From CAZXEU01 sp965207385 (GTDB lineage Bacteria; Bacteroidota; Rhodothermia; Rhodothermales; Bin80), in NCBI GenBank assembly GCA_965207385.1, contig CBDBLZ010000021.1, forward strand, positions 558,001-622,000: a DNA stretch of 64,000 nt, read 5' to 3'. Of this stretch, positions 35,307 through 44,767 are shown one piece after another. The translations under genes were made by a program, and so were the position numbers. How positions within the stretch are numbered: position 1 is the stretch's first letter; each line of letters opens with the position of its first letter. The notes beneath the pieces are model-generated. The model worked only from the letters and a program-made list of their open reading frames with translations, was not told where the DNA came from and did no database searches.

Positions 35307-36470
35307 ATGGCGGGGTTCAAGGCCAGGTACAACGGGCGGGTGCTGATGCTGGACCACGCAGCCGTGATGGGCGGGGCGCAGCACTCGCTGTACGATATCG
35401 CGAGGCATTTCAATAGTACTGTTGCACTGTTCGAGGACGGGCCACTGAGATCCGGACTCGCAGCAGCAGGCGTTCCGGTGGAAGTAGTCAGAATGCCCGC
35501 AGCCTTGCGGCGCAGCGCGTCGAATGCCGGCCCCATGCGTGACGTTCTGGCCCTTCCGGACTTTATGTGCAAGGTCAAGCGGATAGGGCGAATCGCGAAA
35601 TCCCACAACCTGTGCTATGCGAACTCGATTCAGGCCTTTTTGGTGGCAGCGTCGGCCGGCGCTTTGGCCAGACGTCCCGTAATGTGGCACTTGCGGGAGA
35701 TGCTCTCGGCGGATTACATCGCCCCCCACCGCAAGCGTCTCGCGGCGGCCCTGGCCGGACAAACGCGGGTCAGGGTGGTGGCAAATTCCAGAGCTACCGC
35801 GCAGTGTCTGCTGCGCGCCGGCGGCAAGGCGGACCGGCTCACGGTCGTGCACAACGGTATCGATCTGTATCCGTTCAACAGCCAGGTGGCGGGCATTCGG
35901 CGCAGGTTGGGACTGGACGGTGCCCCGCTGATCGGCATGTTCGGGCGACTGGCCAAATGGAAGGGGCAAGAGGTTCTACTGGATGCGCTTCGATTGCTGC
36001 CGGACGTCCAGGCATTGATAGTAGGCGCTGCCCTGTTCGAAGACCCCGCGTTTCCAGGGCAACTTCGTGAGCGCGCGGCGGCGCTCGGGCTGGGCCGGCG
36101 GGTCCATTTCCTGGGCCATCGCGGTGATGTTCCTGCAATCATGCAGGAAGTCGACGTCGTTGTTCACGCATCGGTCGCGCCGGAGCCGTTTGGCCGCGTA
36201 GTTGCCGAAGCCATGCTGGCGGGCAGGCCTGTTGTCGCGGCTCGTGCCGGCGGCATCCCGGAGATCATCGAGCACGGCCGTACAGGCTTGCTGGTACGGC
36301 CGGGTGATGCGACTGAATTGGCTGGAGCATTGAGAGCTTTGCTCGAGAATAGCGACTGGGCGCGGCAGCTTGGAGAATGTGCCGCGGACTCGGCGAAAAG
36401 CAGATTCGGGCTCCCAAGAATGCTGCGGCGTATGGACAAGCAGTTTGCGCTGGCGACGGCCTTGAGCTGA
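35307..36470 (+). CDS. GT4-family glycosyltransferase
   Basis: 387-residue GT-B enzyme, probably cytoplasmic. The N-terminal domain has LMLDHAAVMGGAQHSLYDI, the C-terminal domain has LIGMFGRLAKWKGQEVLLDAL. The donor site reads VVHASVAPEPFGRVVAEAM, which contains the EX7E motif (E of PEPFG and of VAEAM). GRPVVAARAGGIPEII follows. I start at ATG 35307; a longer in-frame extension over the divergent intergenic region has no family similarity. No other glycan gene is adjacent, so substrate and pathway are unknown. Confidence 0.88.
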   Translation: MAGFKARYNGRVLMLDHAAVMGGAQHSLYDIARHFNSTVALFEDGPLRSGLAAAGVPVEVVRMPAALRRSASNAGPMRDVLALPDFMCKVKRIGRIAKSHNLCYANSIQAFLVAASAGALARRPVMWHLREMLSADYIAPHRKRLAAALAGQTRVRVVANSRATAQCLLRAGGKADRLTVVHNGIDLYPFNSQVAGIRRRLGLDGAPLIGMFGRLAKWKGQEVLLDALRLLPDVQALIVGAALFEDPAFPGQLRERAAALGLGRRVHFLGHRGDVPAIMQEVDVVVHASVAPEPFGRVVAEAMLAGRPVVAARAGGIPEIIEHGRTGLLVRPGDATELAGALRALLENSDWARQLGECAADSAKSRFGLPRMLRRMDKQFALATALS

Positions 36471-36531
36471 TTGCCTCAGTCCGATCTGTCGCGGCGCAGA
36501 TGACCGGAGTTGCAACAGTAGATGCCACGGA

Positions 36532-36549
36532 GTCCGGCCGGGTCCGGAC
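36532..36549 (+). terminator. Weak candidate stem-loop after the GT4 gene
   Basis: GTCCGG (36532-36537) pairs with CCGGAC (36544-36549) around a six-base loop, about 60 bp past the GT4 stop. No T-run follows, so this is only a possible 3' end or leader element of the next gene. Confidence 0.2.
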
Positions 36550-36621
36550 AAATCGCTGCCCCATGAAACAATTGGAGGATCACGGCCTAATGGAATTCAT
36601 GCACACTTCAGGACAGTTAAG

Positions 36622-38964
36622 ATGACCAAGCATGCAATTACCCTGCTCATCATGGCAGCCGTGGCTTGTCCGGTCCACGCACAGCGTTTCGGCGGCACGG
36701 TTTCAATCGGAGACTCGGGCCTGTTCGTGGCCGAAACGCGCAACCGGGGATTACCGGGTCAGGTGTACGTGTTCGATCGGAATGGGCCGTGGCAAACGCA
36801 GGCCCGGCTATCGGCCTCGACGGAGAGCGCCGGCCCGGACGGCTTTGGTCGGCATGTATCAGCATACGGAGACCTCGTGCTGGTGGGAATGGTTGGCAGC
36901 GAGCAAGCAGAGGGCGCCGCTTTCGTATTTGGAAAGAGCAGCGACGGATCGTGGAGTGAAATCTCGATGCTATCCGGGCCTGACGACCCCACGATGGATG
37001 CGTTTGGCGCATCTGTACTCCTTTCGGATCACCTGGCGCTTGTGGCAGCTCCCCGTGCGGAGAACAGTGCCGGACAAGTCTATGCGTACGGGCGGGATTC
37101 GGAAGGCACGTTCGGGGAATTTGCACGCCTAAAGGGCTCCGACACGGGCGAGGGCGACATGTTCGGGATCGCGCTTGCTGTCAGTGAACGTTACGTGTTC
37201 GTGGGGGCACCGTCACACGGGGACGGTCGCGGGGCCGTTTATGTGTTTTCCAAGGATGCTGAGGGCGATTGGGGGCAAACTCAGAAGATCGAGGTGGAGG
37301 ATCTTCCGGCCAGCAGCGCATTCGGAACTTCGCTCGCTGTTAACGAACAGCATCTCTACGTTGGAGCATCAGGCTTTGAGCGACGGGCCGGGGCCGTGTT
37401 CCGGTTCGGTTACGATGTTGAGTCGGCAGAATGGCAGCAGGGCGAGGTATTGAGGGCCTTTGAATATGGCAGGGCTGTCCAGTTCGGCGCGGCCCTGGCC
37501 ATGGACGGAAGAGACTTGTGGGTAGGAGCCCCGGGCGGTGGACAGGGACGCGGAGTAGTATACCGCTATACGCGTGGTGGTCCGTCGGCGTGGTCCGGTG
37601 TGACAACGCTCGCGGCCCCCAGTGGCGACGCACGTGGCGCATTCGGATCAGCCATAGCGGTCCTGGAAGAGATTGCAATCATTGGCGCCTCGTCGGAAGA
37701 TGCGGGAGAAGGAGCGGCCCATGTCTTTGAGCGGGAAGGTAACGCGTGGAGTTACCGGGCCAGGCTGGTAAACGACGAACGAGGATTTCAGGCCATTCGA
37801 GGCGAAGAGGTGCGGTGCGAAGACGGCGCGGCAGGGGCGTGGTCCTGTGACCAGGTCGATTTGATCTCATTCGTTCCGATTGGCGAGATGGGGGGTGTCC
37901 GCGGTACGCGCGCCAACGATCTCTGGGGCTGGACCGATTCGCAGACGGGACGGGAATATGCGTTGGTGGGCAGATCTGATGGTACGGCGTTTGTGGACAT
38001 TACTGATCCGCACCATCCGGAGTTCGTGGGGGATCTGCCCATGACCGAGGGCTCGCGGGCCAACGTCTGGCGGGATATCAAGGTATACCGGGACCACGCA
38101 TACGTGGTAGCGGATGGGGCAGGCGAGCACGGCGTACAGGTATTCGACCTCGCGCGGCTGCGGACAGTCGATTCGCCTCCAGAAACCTTTTCCGAGACGG
38201 CACTCTACGACATGATTCACAGCGCGCACAATATTGTTATCAACGAGGAGACAGGATATGCTTTCGTCGTTGGTGCGAGTGGTGGCGGAGAGACGTGCGG
38301 AGGCGGTCTGCACATGATGGACATCTCAGATCCAAAGTCTCCTGTCTTTGCGGGCTGCTTTGCGGATCCGACAACGGGCCGGCGCAAGACGGGGTACTCC
38401 CACGATGCCCAATGTGTAACGTATGCCGGACCCGACATGGAATACCGGGGCAGGGAAATCTGCATTGGCTCCAACGAAACGGCTATCAGCATCTCGGACG
38501 TAACCGACAAGGCTAATCCAATTCCGATCTCTGCCGCTGCCTATCCGAATGTGGCATATACGCACCAGGGGTGGCTTACGGAAGATCACCGCTACTTCTA
38601 TATGAACGACGAAGGGGATGAGCCAAGGGGGCTCGTTGAAGGAACGCGGACGCTGGTCTGGGACCTGGCCGAACTGGATGATCCGGTGCTGGTCAAGGAA
38701 TACGTGGCAGAAACCACCACTACGGATCACAATCTGTACATCAAGGGGAATCTGATGTACCAGTCCAATTACGGCAGTGGTCTTCGCATTCTCGACATTA
38801 CGGACCCTGAAGACCCGGTAGAGATCGGCTTCTTCGATACCGCGCCGTACGATGCCGGTGGCGGTTCGTGGAGCAACTATCCCTATTTCGAGAGCGGCAT
38901 CATAGTAGTAACGAGCACCGGTGAAGGGCTGTTTGTGCTCAGGCAAAGGCAGGTAGACACATGA
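36622..38964 (+). CDS. Secreted double beta-propeller protein (FG-GAP plus choice-of-anchor B)
   Basis: 780-residue exported protein with a signal peptide (residues 1-21, cleavage after VHA). Residues 25-380 contain about six or seven repeats with an FG-x-A/S core and a VGAP-type strand (for example MFGIALAVSERYVFVGAP, VQFGAALAMDGRDLWVGAP), forming an FG-GAP-type propeller. From about 410 the sequence matches choice-of-anchor B / LVIVD proteins with repeated DITDP or DISDP turns (VDITDPHHPEFVGDL, MDISDPKSPVFAGC, LDITDPEDPVEIGF). Cysteines around residues 555-615 may form disulfides. No C-terminal sorting signal is evident. Function is unknown; extracellular binding is likely. It ends directly against the dgcA stop. 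Confidence 0.85.
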   Translation: MTKHAITLLIMAAVACPVHAQRFGGTVSIGDSGLFVAETRNRGLPGQVYVFDRNGPWQTQARLSASTESAGPDGFGRHVSAYGDLVLVGMVGSEQAEGAAFVFGKSSDGSWSEISMLSGPDDPTMDAFGASVLLSDHLALVAAPRAENSAGQVYAYGRDSEGTFGEFARLKGSDTGEGDMFGIALAVSERYVFVGAPSHGDGRGAVYVFSKDAEGDWGQTQKIEVEDLPASSAFGTSLAVNEQHLYVGASGFERRAGAVFRFGYDVESAEWQQGEVLRAFEYGRAVQFGAALAMDGRDLWVGAPGGGQGRGVVYRYTRGGPSAWSGVTTLAAPSGDARGAFGSAIAVLEEIAIIGASSEDAGEGAAHVFEREGNAWSYRARLVNDERGFQAIRGEEVRCEDGAAGAWSCDQVDLISFVPIGEMGGVRGTRANDLWGWTDSQTGREYALVGRSDGTAFVDITDPHHPEFVGDLPMTEGSRANVWRDIKVYRDHAYVVADGAGEHGVQVFDLARLRTVDSPPETFSETALYDMIHSAHNIVINEETGYAFVVGASGGGETCGGGLHMMDISDPKSPVFAGCFADPTTGRRKTGYSHDAQCVTYAGPDMEYRGREICIGSNETAISISDVTDKANPIPISAAAYPNVAYTHQGWLTEDHRYFYMNDEGDEPRGLVEGTRTLVWDLAELDDPVLVKEYVAETTTTDHNLYIKGNLMYQSNYGSGLRILDITDPEDPVEIGFFDTAPYDAGGGSWSNYPYFESGIIVVTSTGEGLFVLRQRQVDT

Positions 38965-40032
38965 TCAGTTCCTGAGGCTCACGCCAAGGCCGGGTCGCTC
39001 GAGCGTCTGGAGCCGGCCCCCTACGAGACGGAATCCGCCGGTCGCGGCGTCGCGGGAGAGGTCGAAGCTGCCGTCCAGGTCGAGAAAGCGCGTGGCCGGA
39101 CAGGCATAGGCAGCGTGCAGCGCCGCTGCGATGCTGACGACGCTCTCGTCCATGCAGCCCCACATGAGCTCGATGTCAGCTGCCTGGGCAATTCGGGCTA
39201 TGTCACGTGCCGCAGAAATACCGCCGCACTTCATGAGCTTGATATTGAATATGCCAAAGGGCTGGGGAGCCCCGGCCAGCATGCGCGCGTCGTCCGCTGA
39301 ATGAAGGCTCTCGTCGGCGGCCATTTGGCCTCTCATCGATGCAGGCAGGCAGCGCATGGCCTCGGAGGCATGTGCGGGAAGAGGCTGCTCGATGAATTCA
39401 ATCTGGAGCTGCGCGGCCAACTCCGAAAGGCGGATTGTCTGCTCAAGACCGTAGCCCTGGTTGGCGTCTGCCCGAATCCGAATGCTCGTGCCTATGTGAC
39501 GGCGTAGTGCAACGAGGCGTTCAAGGTCCTGCTGCAGGTCGTGGCCAAGCTTGACCTTCAAGACTGTGAAGCCGCGCCCGATATACTCATTTGCCTCGCG
39601 GAGCGTGTCCTCCACGGGCAGGATGCCAATGGTAATGGAAGTGGGCAGGCTTCTGTGGTGGCGTCCCAGTACTTCGACCAGGGGCTTGCCGGCTGCCTGC
39701 GCCATCAGGTCGTGCAGCGCTATGTCAATGGCCGCACAGGCCGACGGACTCGATCCGAGCCTCGCTTTCACGCGTTGGGAGATCTCGCCCACCCGCCGAG
39801 GATCGCGCCCCAAGACCAGTTCGGGCCCTATGTCGCCGAGTGCCTTTCCGCAGGCTTCCGATGTTTCTCCGGTTATGTCCGTGGGCGCCGCGGAGCCAAG
39901 GCCCGCAAGGCCGCTTTCCGTGGCCAGGCGCACAAAATGCAGGCTGACGGCCTCTACAGACTTGAAGGCGATGGTGTAAGGCCTGCGTAGCGGCAGAGAC
40001 TCCTGCCAGGATTCGAAATGTCGGATCCTCAT
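38965..40032 (-). CDS. dgcA: Enolase-superfamily epimerase, DgcA/dipeptide epimerase-like
   Basis: 355-residue muconate-lactonizing-type member of the enolase superfamily. The base Lys pair region is TVLKVKLGHD (KxK), metal ligands are RADANQGY, EFIEQPL and ADES, and the second base lies in IKLMKCGG. This is the layout of L-Ala-D/L-Glu epimerases. DgcA, which converts N-acetyl-D-glutamate to the L form, belongs to this group, and the upstream DUF1611 gene supports that reading. A murein dipeptide epimerase (YcjG type) is the main alternative. I used ATG 40032, since the further upstream extension is not conserved. It lies ten bases after dgcN. Confidence 0.88.
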   Translation of the reverse strand: MRIRHFESWQESLPLRRPYTIAFKSVEAVSLHFVRLATESGLAGLGSAAPTDITGETSEACGKALGDIGPELVLGRDPRRVGEISQRVKARLGSSPSACAAIDIALHDLMAQAAGKPLVEVLGRHHRSLPTSITIGILPVEDTLREANEYIGRGFTVLKVKLGHDLQQDLERLVALRRHIGTSIRIRADANQGYGLEQTIRLSELAAQLQIEFIEQPLPAHASEAMRCLPASMRGQMAADESLHSADDARMLAGAPQPFGIFNIKLMKCGGISAARDIARIAQAADIELMWGCMDESVVSIAAALHAAYACPATRFLDLDGSFDLSRDAATGGFRLVGGRLQTLERPGLGVSLRN

Positions 40033-40042
40033 GGTTTCCCGG

Positions 40043-41098
40043 CTAGGCCAGTCTGGAAGCCACAACCTCTGCCACGGCACTGACCCCTTCAGTCAGCGGA
40101 ACAGCTACAGGGATGCCGAGCGAACGGGATAGCTGTTCACGCGCACGGCACGCACGCGCTGCGGTCATTCCCCGAGTAAAGAGCGTAACTGCCCAGACCT
40201 CGGCACCCAGGAGGCCGATCAGCTCAATCTCTTGCTGAATGCGGGGAATGCGCAAACCGAGATCCTCAAAGTCTTCAAAGTACTCGCGATCCGGTGCATG
40301 CTGAAGTATGACCCCGGTTGCTCCGCCTGACAAAATAAACTCCGATCCGGCCGGTCCGGCCGGATTGCGCAATGCGGACTGCCCCTCCATCAGTATGACA
40401 TCGGGACGTGTGTCGCGATAACATGCAAGAATGGCCCCCTCCAATTCTCCAGAGACAAAGTCATTGAGTGTCGCATCGAATATGAAGCCGTGCTGCAATC
40501 CCTGCAGCCAACCGGTCTGGCCCGTGTATATCATTTGCGCATGACAGCCCCTGGCACGAAGCGCTTCGCGCAACATGAAGCAGGTCGTCCGCTTGCCTAT
40601 TGCGCAGTCCATTCCCAGTACAGCAACGCGCGGCACAGGCACGGCCAGCACCTCGCCAGTCCAGAAGCGCAACTGGTGTGACGGTTTCGGTTTTCGCAGG
40701 TCCAGGACTGCACCCCCGCTTGCCTTCACACGAGCGGCAATCGTATCGTCCTCGGATAGCAGGTAGTGCAGACCGTTGACCAGCATCATTCCGGTACCGG
40801 CTGCAAACATCAGCTCTTCGTACAGGGCCTTAGGGAGAACGCCGCCCATGGTTGCGACGCCTACGATGCAGTGGGTTGGCGCAGGGGAAAGACAGCCCAT
40901 TGCCGCAGCTGTACTCTCGAAGAAGGGGATGCCTCGACTCTGACCGTCCAGGATAAGCCCCGCATCCTGGCCGGCGAATTTGCTATCCACCAGGCCCGCA
41001 AGTTCGAATCTGCACGGGCCGCGGACCAGGCCGTGCGCCGTCTTGGCAAACACGCTGTCGAAGTAGCCCGAGGTAATGGCTATTGCCCTTGATGGCAT
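40043..41098 (-). CDS. dgcN: DUF1611 P-loop protein, DgcN-like D-glutamate N-acyltransferase
   Basis: 351-residue DUF1611 protein: N-terminal Rossmann-like domain (to about 135) and C-terminal P-loop domain with VAVLGMDCAIGKRTTCFML near residue 160-178 and LMEGQSALRNPAG further on. DgcN of this family has been shown in marine bacteria to acetylate D-glutamate, which DgcA then epimerises before deacetylation to L-glutamate. The two-gene operon order DUF1611 then epimerase is kept here. Biochemical specificity is inferred from the pair only. The gene is divergent from glgP with about 170 bp between. Confidence 0.85.
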   Translation of the reverse strand: MPSRAIAITSGYFDSVFAKTAHGLVRGPCRFELAGLVDSKFAGQDAGLILDGQSRGIPFFESTAAAMGCLSPAPTHCIVGVATMGGVLPKALYEELMFAAGTGMMLVNGLHYLLSEDDTIAARVKASGGAVLDLRKPKPSHQLRFWTGEVLAVPVPRVAVLGMDCAIGKRTTCFMLREALRARGCHAQMIYTGQTGWLQGLQHGFIFDATLNDFVSGELEGAILACYRDTRPDVILMEGQSALRNPAGPAGSEFILSGGATGVILQHAPDREYFEDFEDLGLRIPRIQQEIELIGLLGAEVWAVTLFTRGMTAARACRAREQLSRSLGIPVAVPLTEGVSAVAEVVASRLA

Positions 41099-41268
41099 CG
41101 GCTGAATTCCGTGCAGAAATCGATGCGAACCGGCAATATACGCAGATCATGCCGACAAACATCCTGCGCCGTGATCAGCGGGGCTGCCGGAATTTGCAGA
41201 AAATGATCATTGCGGTGTGACTGTTTGTTGTAAACTGCGGAGCTTCCATTCAGACTTTGCCTTGTGCC

Positions 41269-43848
41269 ATGAAGCCCGTACCGCTACATACTTTTGCGGC
41301 GATCCCGTCCCTGCCCGCCTCCCTAGAGAAGCTGCGCGAACTGGCATACAACGTGAGGTGGGCCTGGAGCGAGGACGCGCTCGATCTCTTCCGGCGCCTG
41401 GGGGCCGATTTATGGACCGCATCGGGGCACAATCCGGTGGCGCTGCTTGGGATCATTTCGCAGGACCTGCTGGCCGCGTCCGAACAGGACGAAGGATTCA
41501 AGGCGCACCTGGCCCGCGTTTGCGCTGAGCAGGATGCCTACATGACCAAGAAGGCGACCTGGTTTCAGAAGCACCACGACAAGCAGCCGGCGCCCCTGGT
41601 AGCCTATTTCTCGGCTGAATTCGGTGTCACCGAATGTCTGCCGATTTTCGCAGGTGGGCTCGGAGCCCTGGCTGGCGATCATCTGAAGTCAGCGAGCGAT
41701 ATGGGCATTCCGATAGTAGGCGTTGGACTGCTCTATCAGCAGGGCTACTTTCGGCAACACCTGAACAGGGCGGGATGGCAGCAAGAAACATATCAGGAGA
41801 ACGATTTCTCGAATTTGCCGCTACACCTGGAGTGCGACAATGAGGGAGCTCCGCTAACGATCAGTGTGGGTTATCCCGGGCGCGAGGTCTTTGCGCGAAT
41901 ATGGCGGCTACAGGTAGGACGCGTGCCGCTGTATCTACTGGACACCAACTTCTCCGCGAATGCGCGTGATGAAGACAGGGATCTGACGGACTACTTATAC
42001 GGCGGTGGCGACGAGCTGCGCATTCGGCAGGAAATATTGCTCGGCATCGGGGGGTATCGCGCGCTGATAGCTCTGGGACTTGCTCCCACAGTATTCCATG
42101 TCAATGAAGGGCATTCGGCCTTTCTTGTGCTGGAGCGCATCCGTCAGTTCATGCATGAAAAGGGCTTGTCGTTTGACGAGGCGCGAGTTGCGACATCGGC
42201 GAGCGTAGTGTTTACGACGCATACTCCGGTGGAGGCGGGGCATGACCGATTCGGTCCGGAGTTGATGGACCGATACATGGTGGGGTATGCAAACAATGAA
42301 CTCGGCATCTCTCGCCGAGAATTCCTCGGTCTCGGACGCGTAAATGCCGACAACGATCATGAACCGTTTGGGATGACCCGACTGGCGCTGCGCATGAGCG
42401 CTCACAATAACGGAGTGGCAAGACTGCATGGGGCTGTAAGCCGGAAGATGTGGCAATGTCTCTGGCCGGAGATGCCGGAGGAGGAAGTGCCCATTGGACA
42501 CGTTACCAATGGAATTCATGTAGCATCATGGCTGTCGTCCGAGCTAAAGCAGCTTCTTGACCGGTACCTTGGCCCCCGTTGGCGTTCGGAACCCGGAGAT
42601 ACTCAAGTTTGGAGCCGGGTGGAGCAGATCCCGAGTGCGGCCCTATGGCGGACGAAGACGCTGCGTCGCGAGCGACTGGTGGAGCTGATCAGACGGCGCG
42701 TCCCACAGCAATTGCGACGAACGGGGGCACCCCAGAACGAAGTGGAAGCAGCCGAAGGTGCATTTAATGCCAATGCGCTCACCATCGGGTTTGCCCGTCG
42801 CTTTGCAACGTACAAGCGCGCCACCCTCCTTTTTTCTGATCCCGACCGCCTCGCCAGGATTCTGACAAGGAAGGAATATCCGGTCCAGATCGTGTTTTCC
42901 GGCAAGGCCCACCCGAAGGATCATCCCGGGAAAGAGCTTATCCAGCGAATTGTGACCCTGGCCAGAGAGGAGCCGTTCCGCCGATCTATCGTGTTCCTTG
43001 AGGATTACGACATGGCCATCACCAGAACCATGGTACAGGGCGCAGACGTGTGGCTGAACACGCCGCGCAGGCCACGAGAAGCCAGCGGGACAAGCGGTAT
43101 GAAGGCCGCCGTCAACGGTTGCCTGAACGTAAGCATACTGGATGGCTGGTGGGACGAAGCGTATATGCCGGAGCTCGGATGGGCTGTCGGCTCCCGTGAG
43201 ACGTACGAAGATGAATCCTATCAGGACTCAGTTGAGGCCGACCACCTGTACGATTTGCTGGAACATGATGTGATTCCTCTTTTCTACCAGCGCTCGCCCG
43301 AAGGCCTGCCGCTGAAGTGGATTCGGCGCATAAAAGGATCTGTTTCCGAATATGCGGCCCGATTCAATGCCCACAGAATGGTGCGTGAATACTACGACCG
43401 GGCCTATGAGCCCGCGGCTCGGAAATTTGCTGAACTTACATCCGATGACATGCGCCTTGCAAGGGAGATGGCCGCCTGGAGTCGGCGCATGCGGCACCAT
43501 TGGGAAGCCGTTCAAGTGGCGTTGGGTGACGGTGAGACTGGGCAGAAACTGCAGGTAGGCGAGCAATTCCGGGTACAGGCTTCCGTAAGACTTGGCGCAC
43601 TGCAGCCGGACGACGTGGAGGTTCAGGTGTACATGGGTCGGGTGACTGCCAGCGGTAGAATTGTTGAGCCGAAAGTGCATAGCATGCACATGACCCAAGG
43701 CGCTGACGGCGTGTTCACGTTTTGCGCCGAAGGCCTCACCTGCCGCAACAGTGGGCTTCACGGCTACACCGTAAGGGTACTGCCTCGGCACCGAAGCTTC
43801 GACATGCCTTTCCTTCAGGGACGCGTGGTGTGGGCAGCAGGGCAGTAG
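41269..43848 (+). CDS. glgP: Alpha-glucan (glycogen/maltodextrin) phosphorylase, GT35
   Basis: PLP enzyme releasing glucose-1-phosphate from alpha-1,4-glucans. The 859-residue protein starts with the DUF3417 domain (LRELAYNVRWAWSEDALDLF) of the short bacterial/archaeal GlgP type. The phosphorylase core shows AYFSAEFGV, FHVNEGHSAFLVLERI and RFATYKRA, and the PLP-binding lysine is K612 in GTSGMKAAVNG. A C-terminal immunoglobulin-like tail follows. ATG 41269 was chosen over an in-frame TTG twelve bases upstream. No glycogen synthase or branching enzyme lies nearby. Confidence 0.94.
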   Translation: MKPVPLHTFAAIPSLPASLEKLRELAYNVRWAWSEDALDLFRRLGADLWTASGHNPVALLGIISQDLLAASEQDEGFKAHLARVCAEQDAYMTKKATWFQKHHDKQPAPLVAYFSAEFGVTECLPIFAGGLGALAGDHLKSASDMGIPIVGVGLLYQQGYFRQHLNRAGWQQETYQENDFSNLPLHLECDNEGAPLTISVGYPGREVFARIWRLQVGRVPLYLLDTNFSANARDEDRDLTDYLYGGGDELRIRQEILLGIGGYRALIALGLAPTVFHVNEGHSAFLVLERIRQFMHEKGLSFDEARVATSASVVFTTHTPVEAGHDRFGPELMDRYMVGYANNELGISRREFLGLGRVNADNDHEPFGMTRLALRMSAHNNGVARLHGAVSRKMWQCLWPEMPEEEVPIGHVTNGIHVASWLSSELKQLLDRYLGPRWRSEPGDTQVWSRVEQIPSAALWRTKTLRRERLVELIRRRVPQQLRRTGAPQNEVEAAEGAFNANALTIGFARRFATYKRATLLFSDPDRLARILTRKEYPVQIVFSGKAHPKDHPGKELIQRIVTLAREEPFRRSIVFLEDYDMAITRTMVQGADVWLNTPRRPREASGTSGMKAAVNGCLNVSILDGWWDEAYMPELGWAVGSRETYEDESYQDSVEADHLYDLLEHDVIPLFYQRSPEGLPLKWIRRIKGSVSEYAARFNAHRMVREYYDRAYEPAARKFAELTSDDMRLAREMAAWSRRMRHHWEAVQVALGDGETGQKLQVGEQFRVQASVRLGALQPDDVEVQVYMGRVTASGRIVEPKVHSMHMTQGADGVFTFCAEGLTCRNSGLHGYTVRVLPRHRSFDMPFLQGRVVWAAGQ

Positions 43849-43863
43849 TCAAGTGTCCTGCAG

Positions 43864-43890
43864 GCCAGGAGCGACCATGCCGCTCTTGGC
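43864..43890. terminator. Stem-loop between convergent glgP and lipoprotein genes
   Basis: GCCAGGAGCG (43864-43873) pairs with CGCTCTTGGC (43881-43890) over ten base pairs with one G-U pair and a seven-base loop. It lies between two convergent stop codons. T-runs are missing on both sides, so it is only a candidate bidirectional terminator. Confidence 0.4.
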
Positions 43891-43918
43891 TGGGCGCCAC
43901 CGGATTGGACGCCCCGAC

Positions 43919-44719
43919 CTAGTCATCTGCAGCAAGCAAGGTCAGATCGATGCGTGCCGGCTGCGTGAATACATCTTCGGGCAGATCCTGATAGACGCCC
44001 ACGTTGGTCAGCTCAAGCACGGACCCGTCGCTCCGTGTCCCCCGTTCGGCCGAAAGGAGGACTGCACCATGCTGCTCCCAATTGGACCAGGGCAAAGTAA
44101 AGCCGGGTTCGGCGTCGCCCGCATCGGGGAAATAGGACCATTGGCCAACCAGCATGCTTTCCTTGTCGACAAACACCTCGTACCTGTTCTGGGGAGTTAG
44201 TCCCACGTCCTGGAACGTCAGGGAAAGAATTTCGGCTGCCCGGCCATCCTCCATGGTCCCTTCGCCCATATAATGCAGGGTTGCGCCTGAGTCCTTGAGC
44301 TTGTACGGCATTAGCAGCCAGTAGGAACTGTTTATCCAGTTGCGGTAGCCGGACTGTAGCAAATCCTGCCTTGATGCCTGATCTGCCACCAGGGTATCGC
44401 TGACCCAGGCATCGCCTTCCAAGGTTTTCACGTTCATGAGGACGACAATGCTGTTACGCTGCCAGCGGAACCGTCCTGTCCACTTGTCCCATACCTGGTC
44501 GTCTCCATTGAAAAAACTCCAGGAGAGGTATCGTGTACGATCCCAATTCTGGCGCCCCCCCAGCGCCTGCATGACTTCGTCCGCAATCTCAATCGCCCTG
44601 GGATCGGACTCTGCCAGGTTGAATCCCTCCATGGGCGGATTCACGTCCGGGTCGTCGGCACAGGCGGCAAAGGCTGCCACCAGCCCCGCGGCCGCGAAGA
44701 GCATTAGTAGGTTGCGCAT
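43919..44719 (-). CDS. Lipoprotein of unknown function (DUF6503-like)
   Basis: 266-residue protein with a lipoprotein signal (lipobox AFAAC, cysteine about residue 20). The mature part starts near IEIADEVMQALGGRQNWDRTRYLSWSFF, an LolA/LolB-like opening in which HGG/LGG-x-W motifs are typical of Bacteroidota outer-membrane lipoproteins. Later stretches (NRYEVFVDKESMLVGQWSY) read as beta strands, so a LolA-like half-barrel is plausible. I recall DUF6503 having this look but cannot confirm it. It is divergent from the S9 peptidase gene with 48 bp between, too short for two well separated promoters. Confidence 0.78.
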   Translation of the reverse strand: MRNLLMLFAAAGLVAAFAACADDPDVNPPMEGFNLAESDPRAIEIADEVMQALGGRQNWDRTRYLSWSFFNGDDQVWDKWTGRFRWQRNSIVVLMNVKTLEGDAWVSDTLVADQASRQDLLQSGYRNWINSSYWLLMPYKLKDSGATLHYMGEGTMEDGRAAEILSLTFQDVGLTPQNRYEVFVDKESMLVGQWSYFPDAGDAEPGFTLPWSNWEQHGAVLLSAERGTRSDGSVLELTNVGVYQDLPEDVFTQPARIDLTLLAADD

Positions 44720-44767
44720 GGTAACTTGCAGGAATGGACTGACTTAGCGACTTGACAGTACGGCAAG

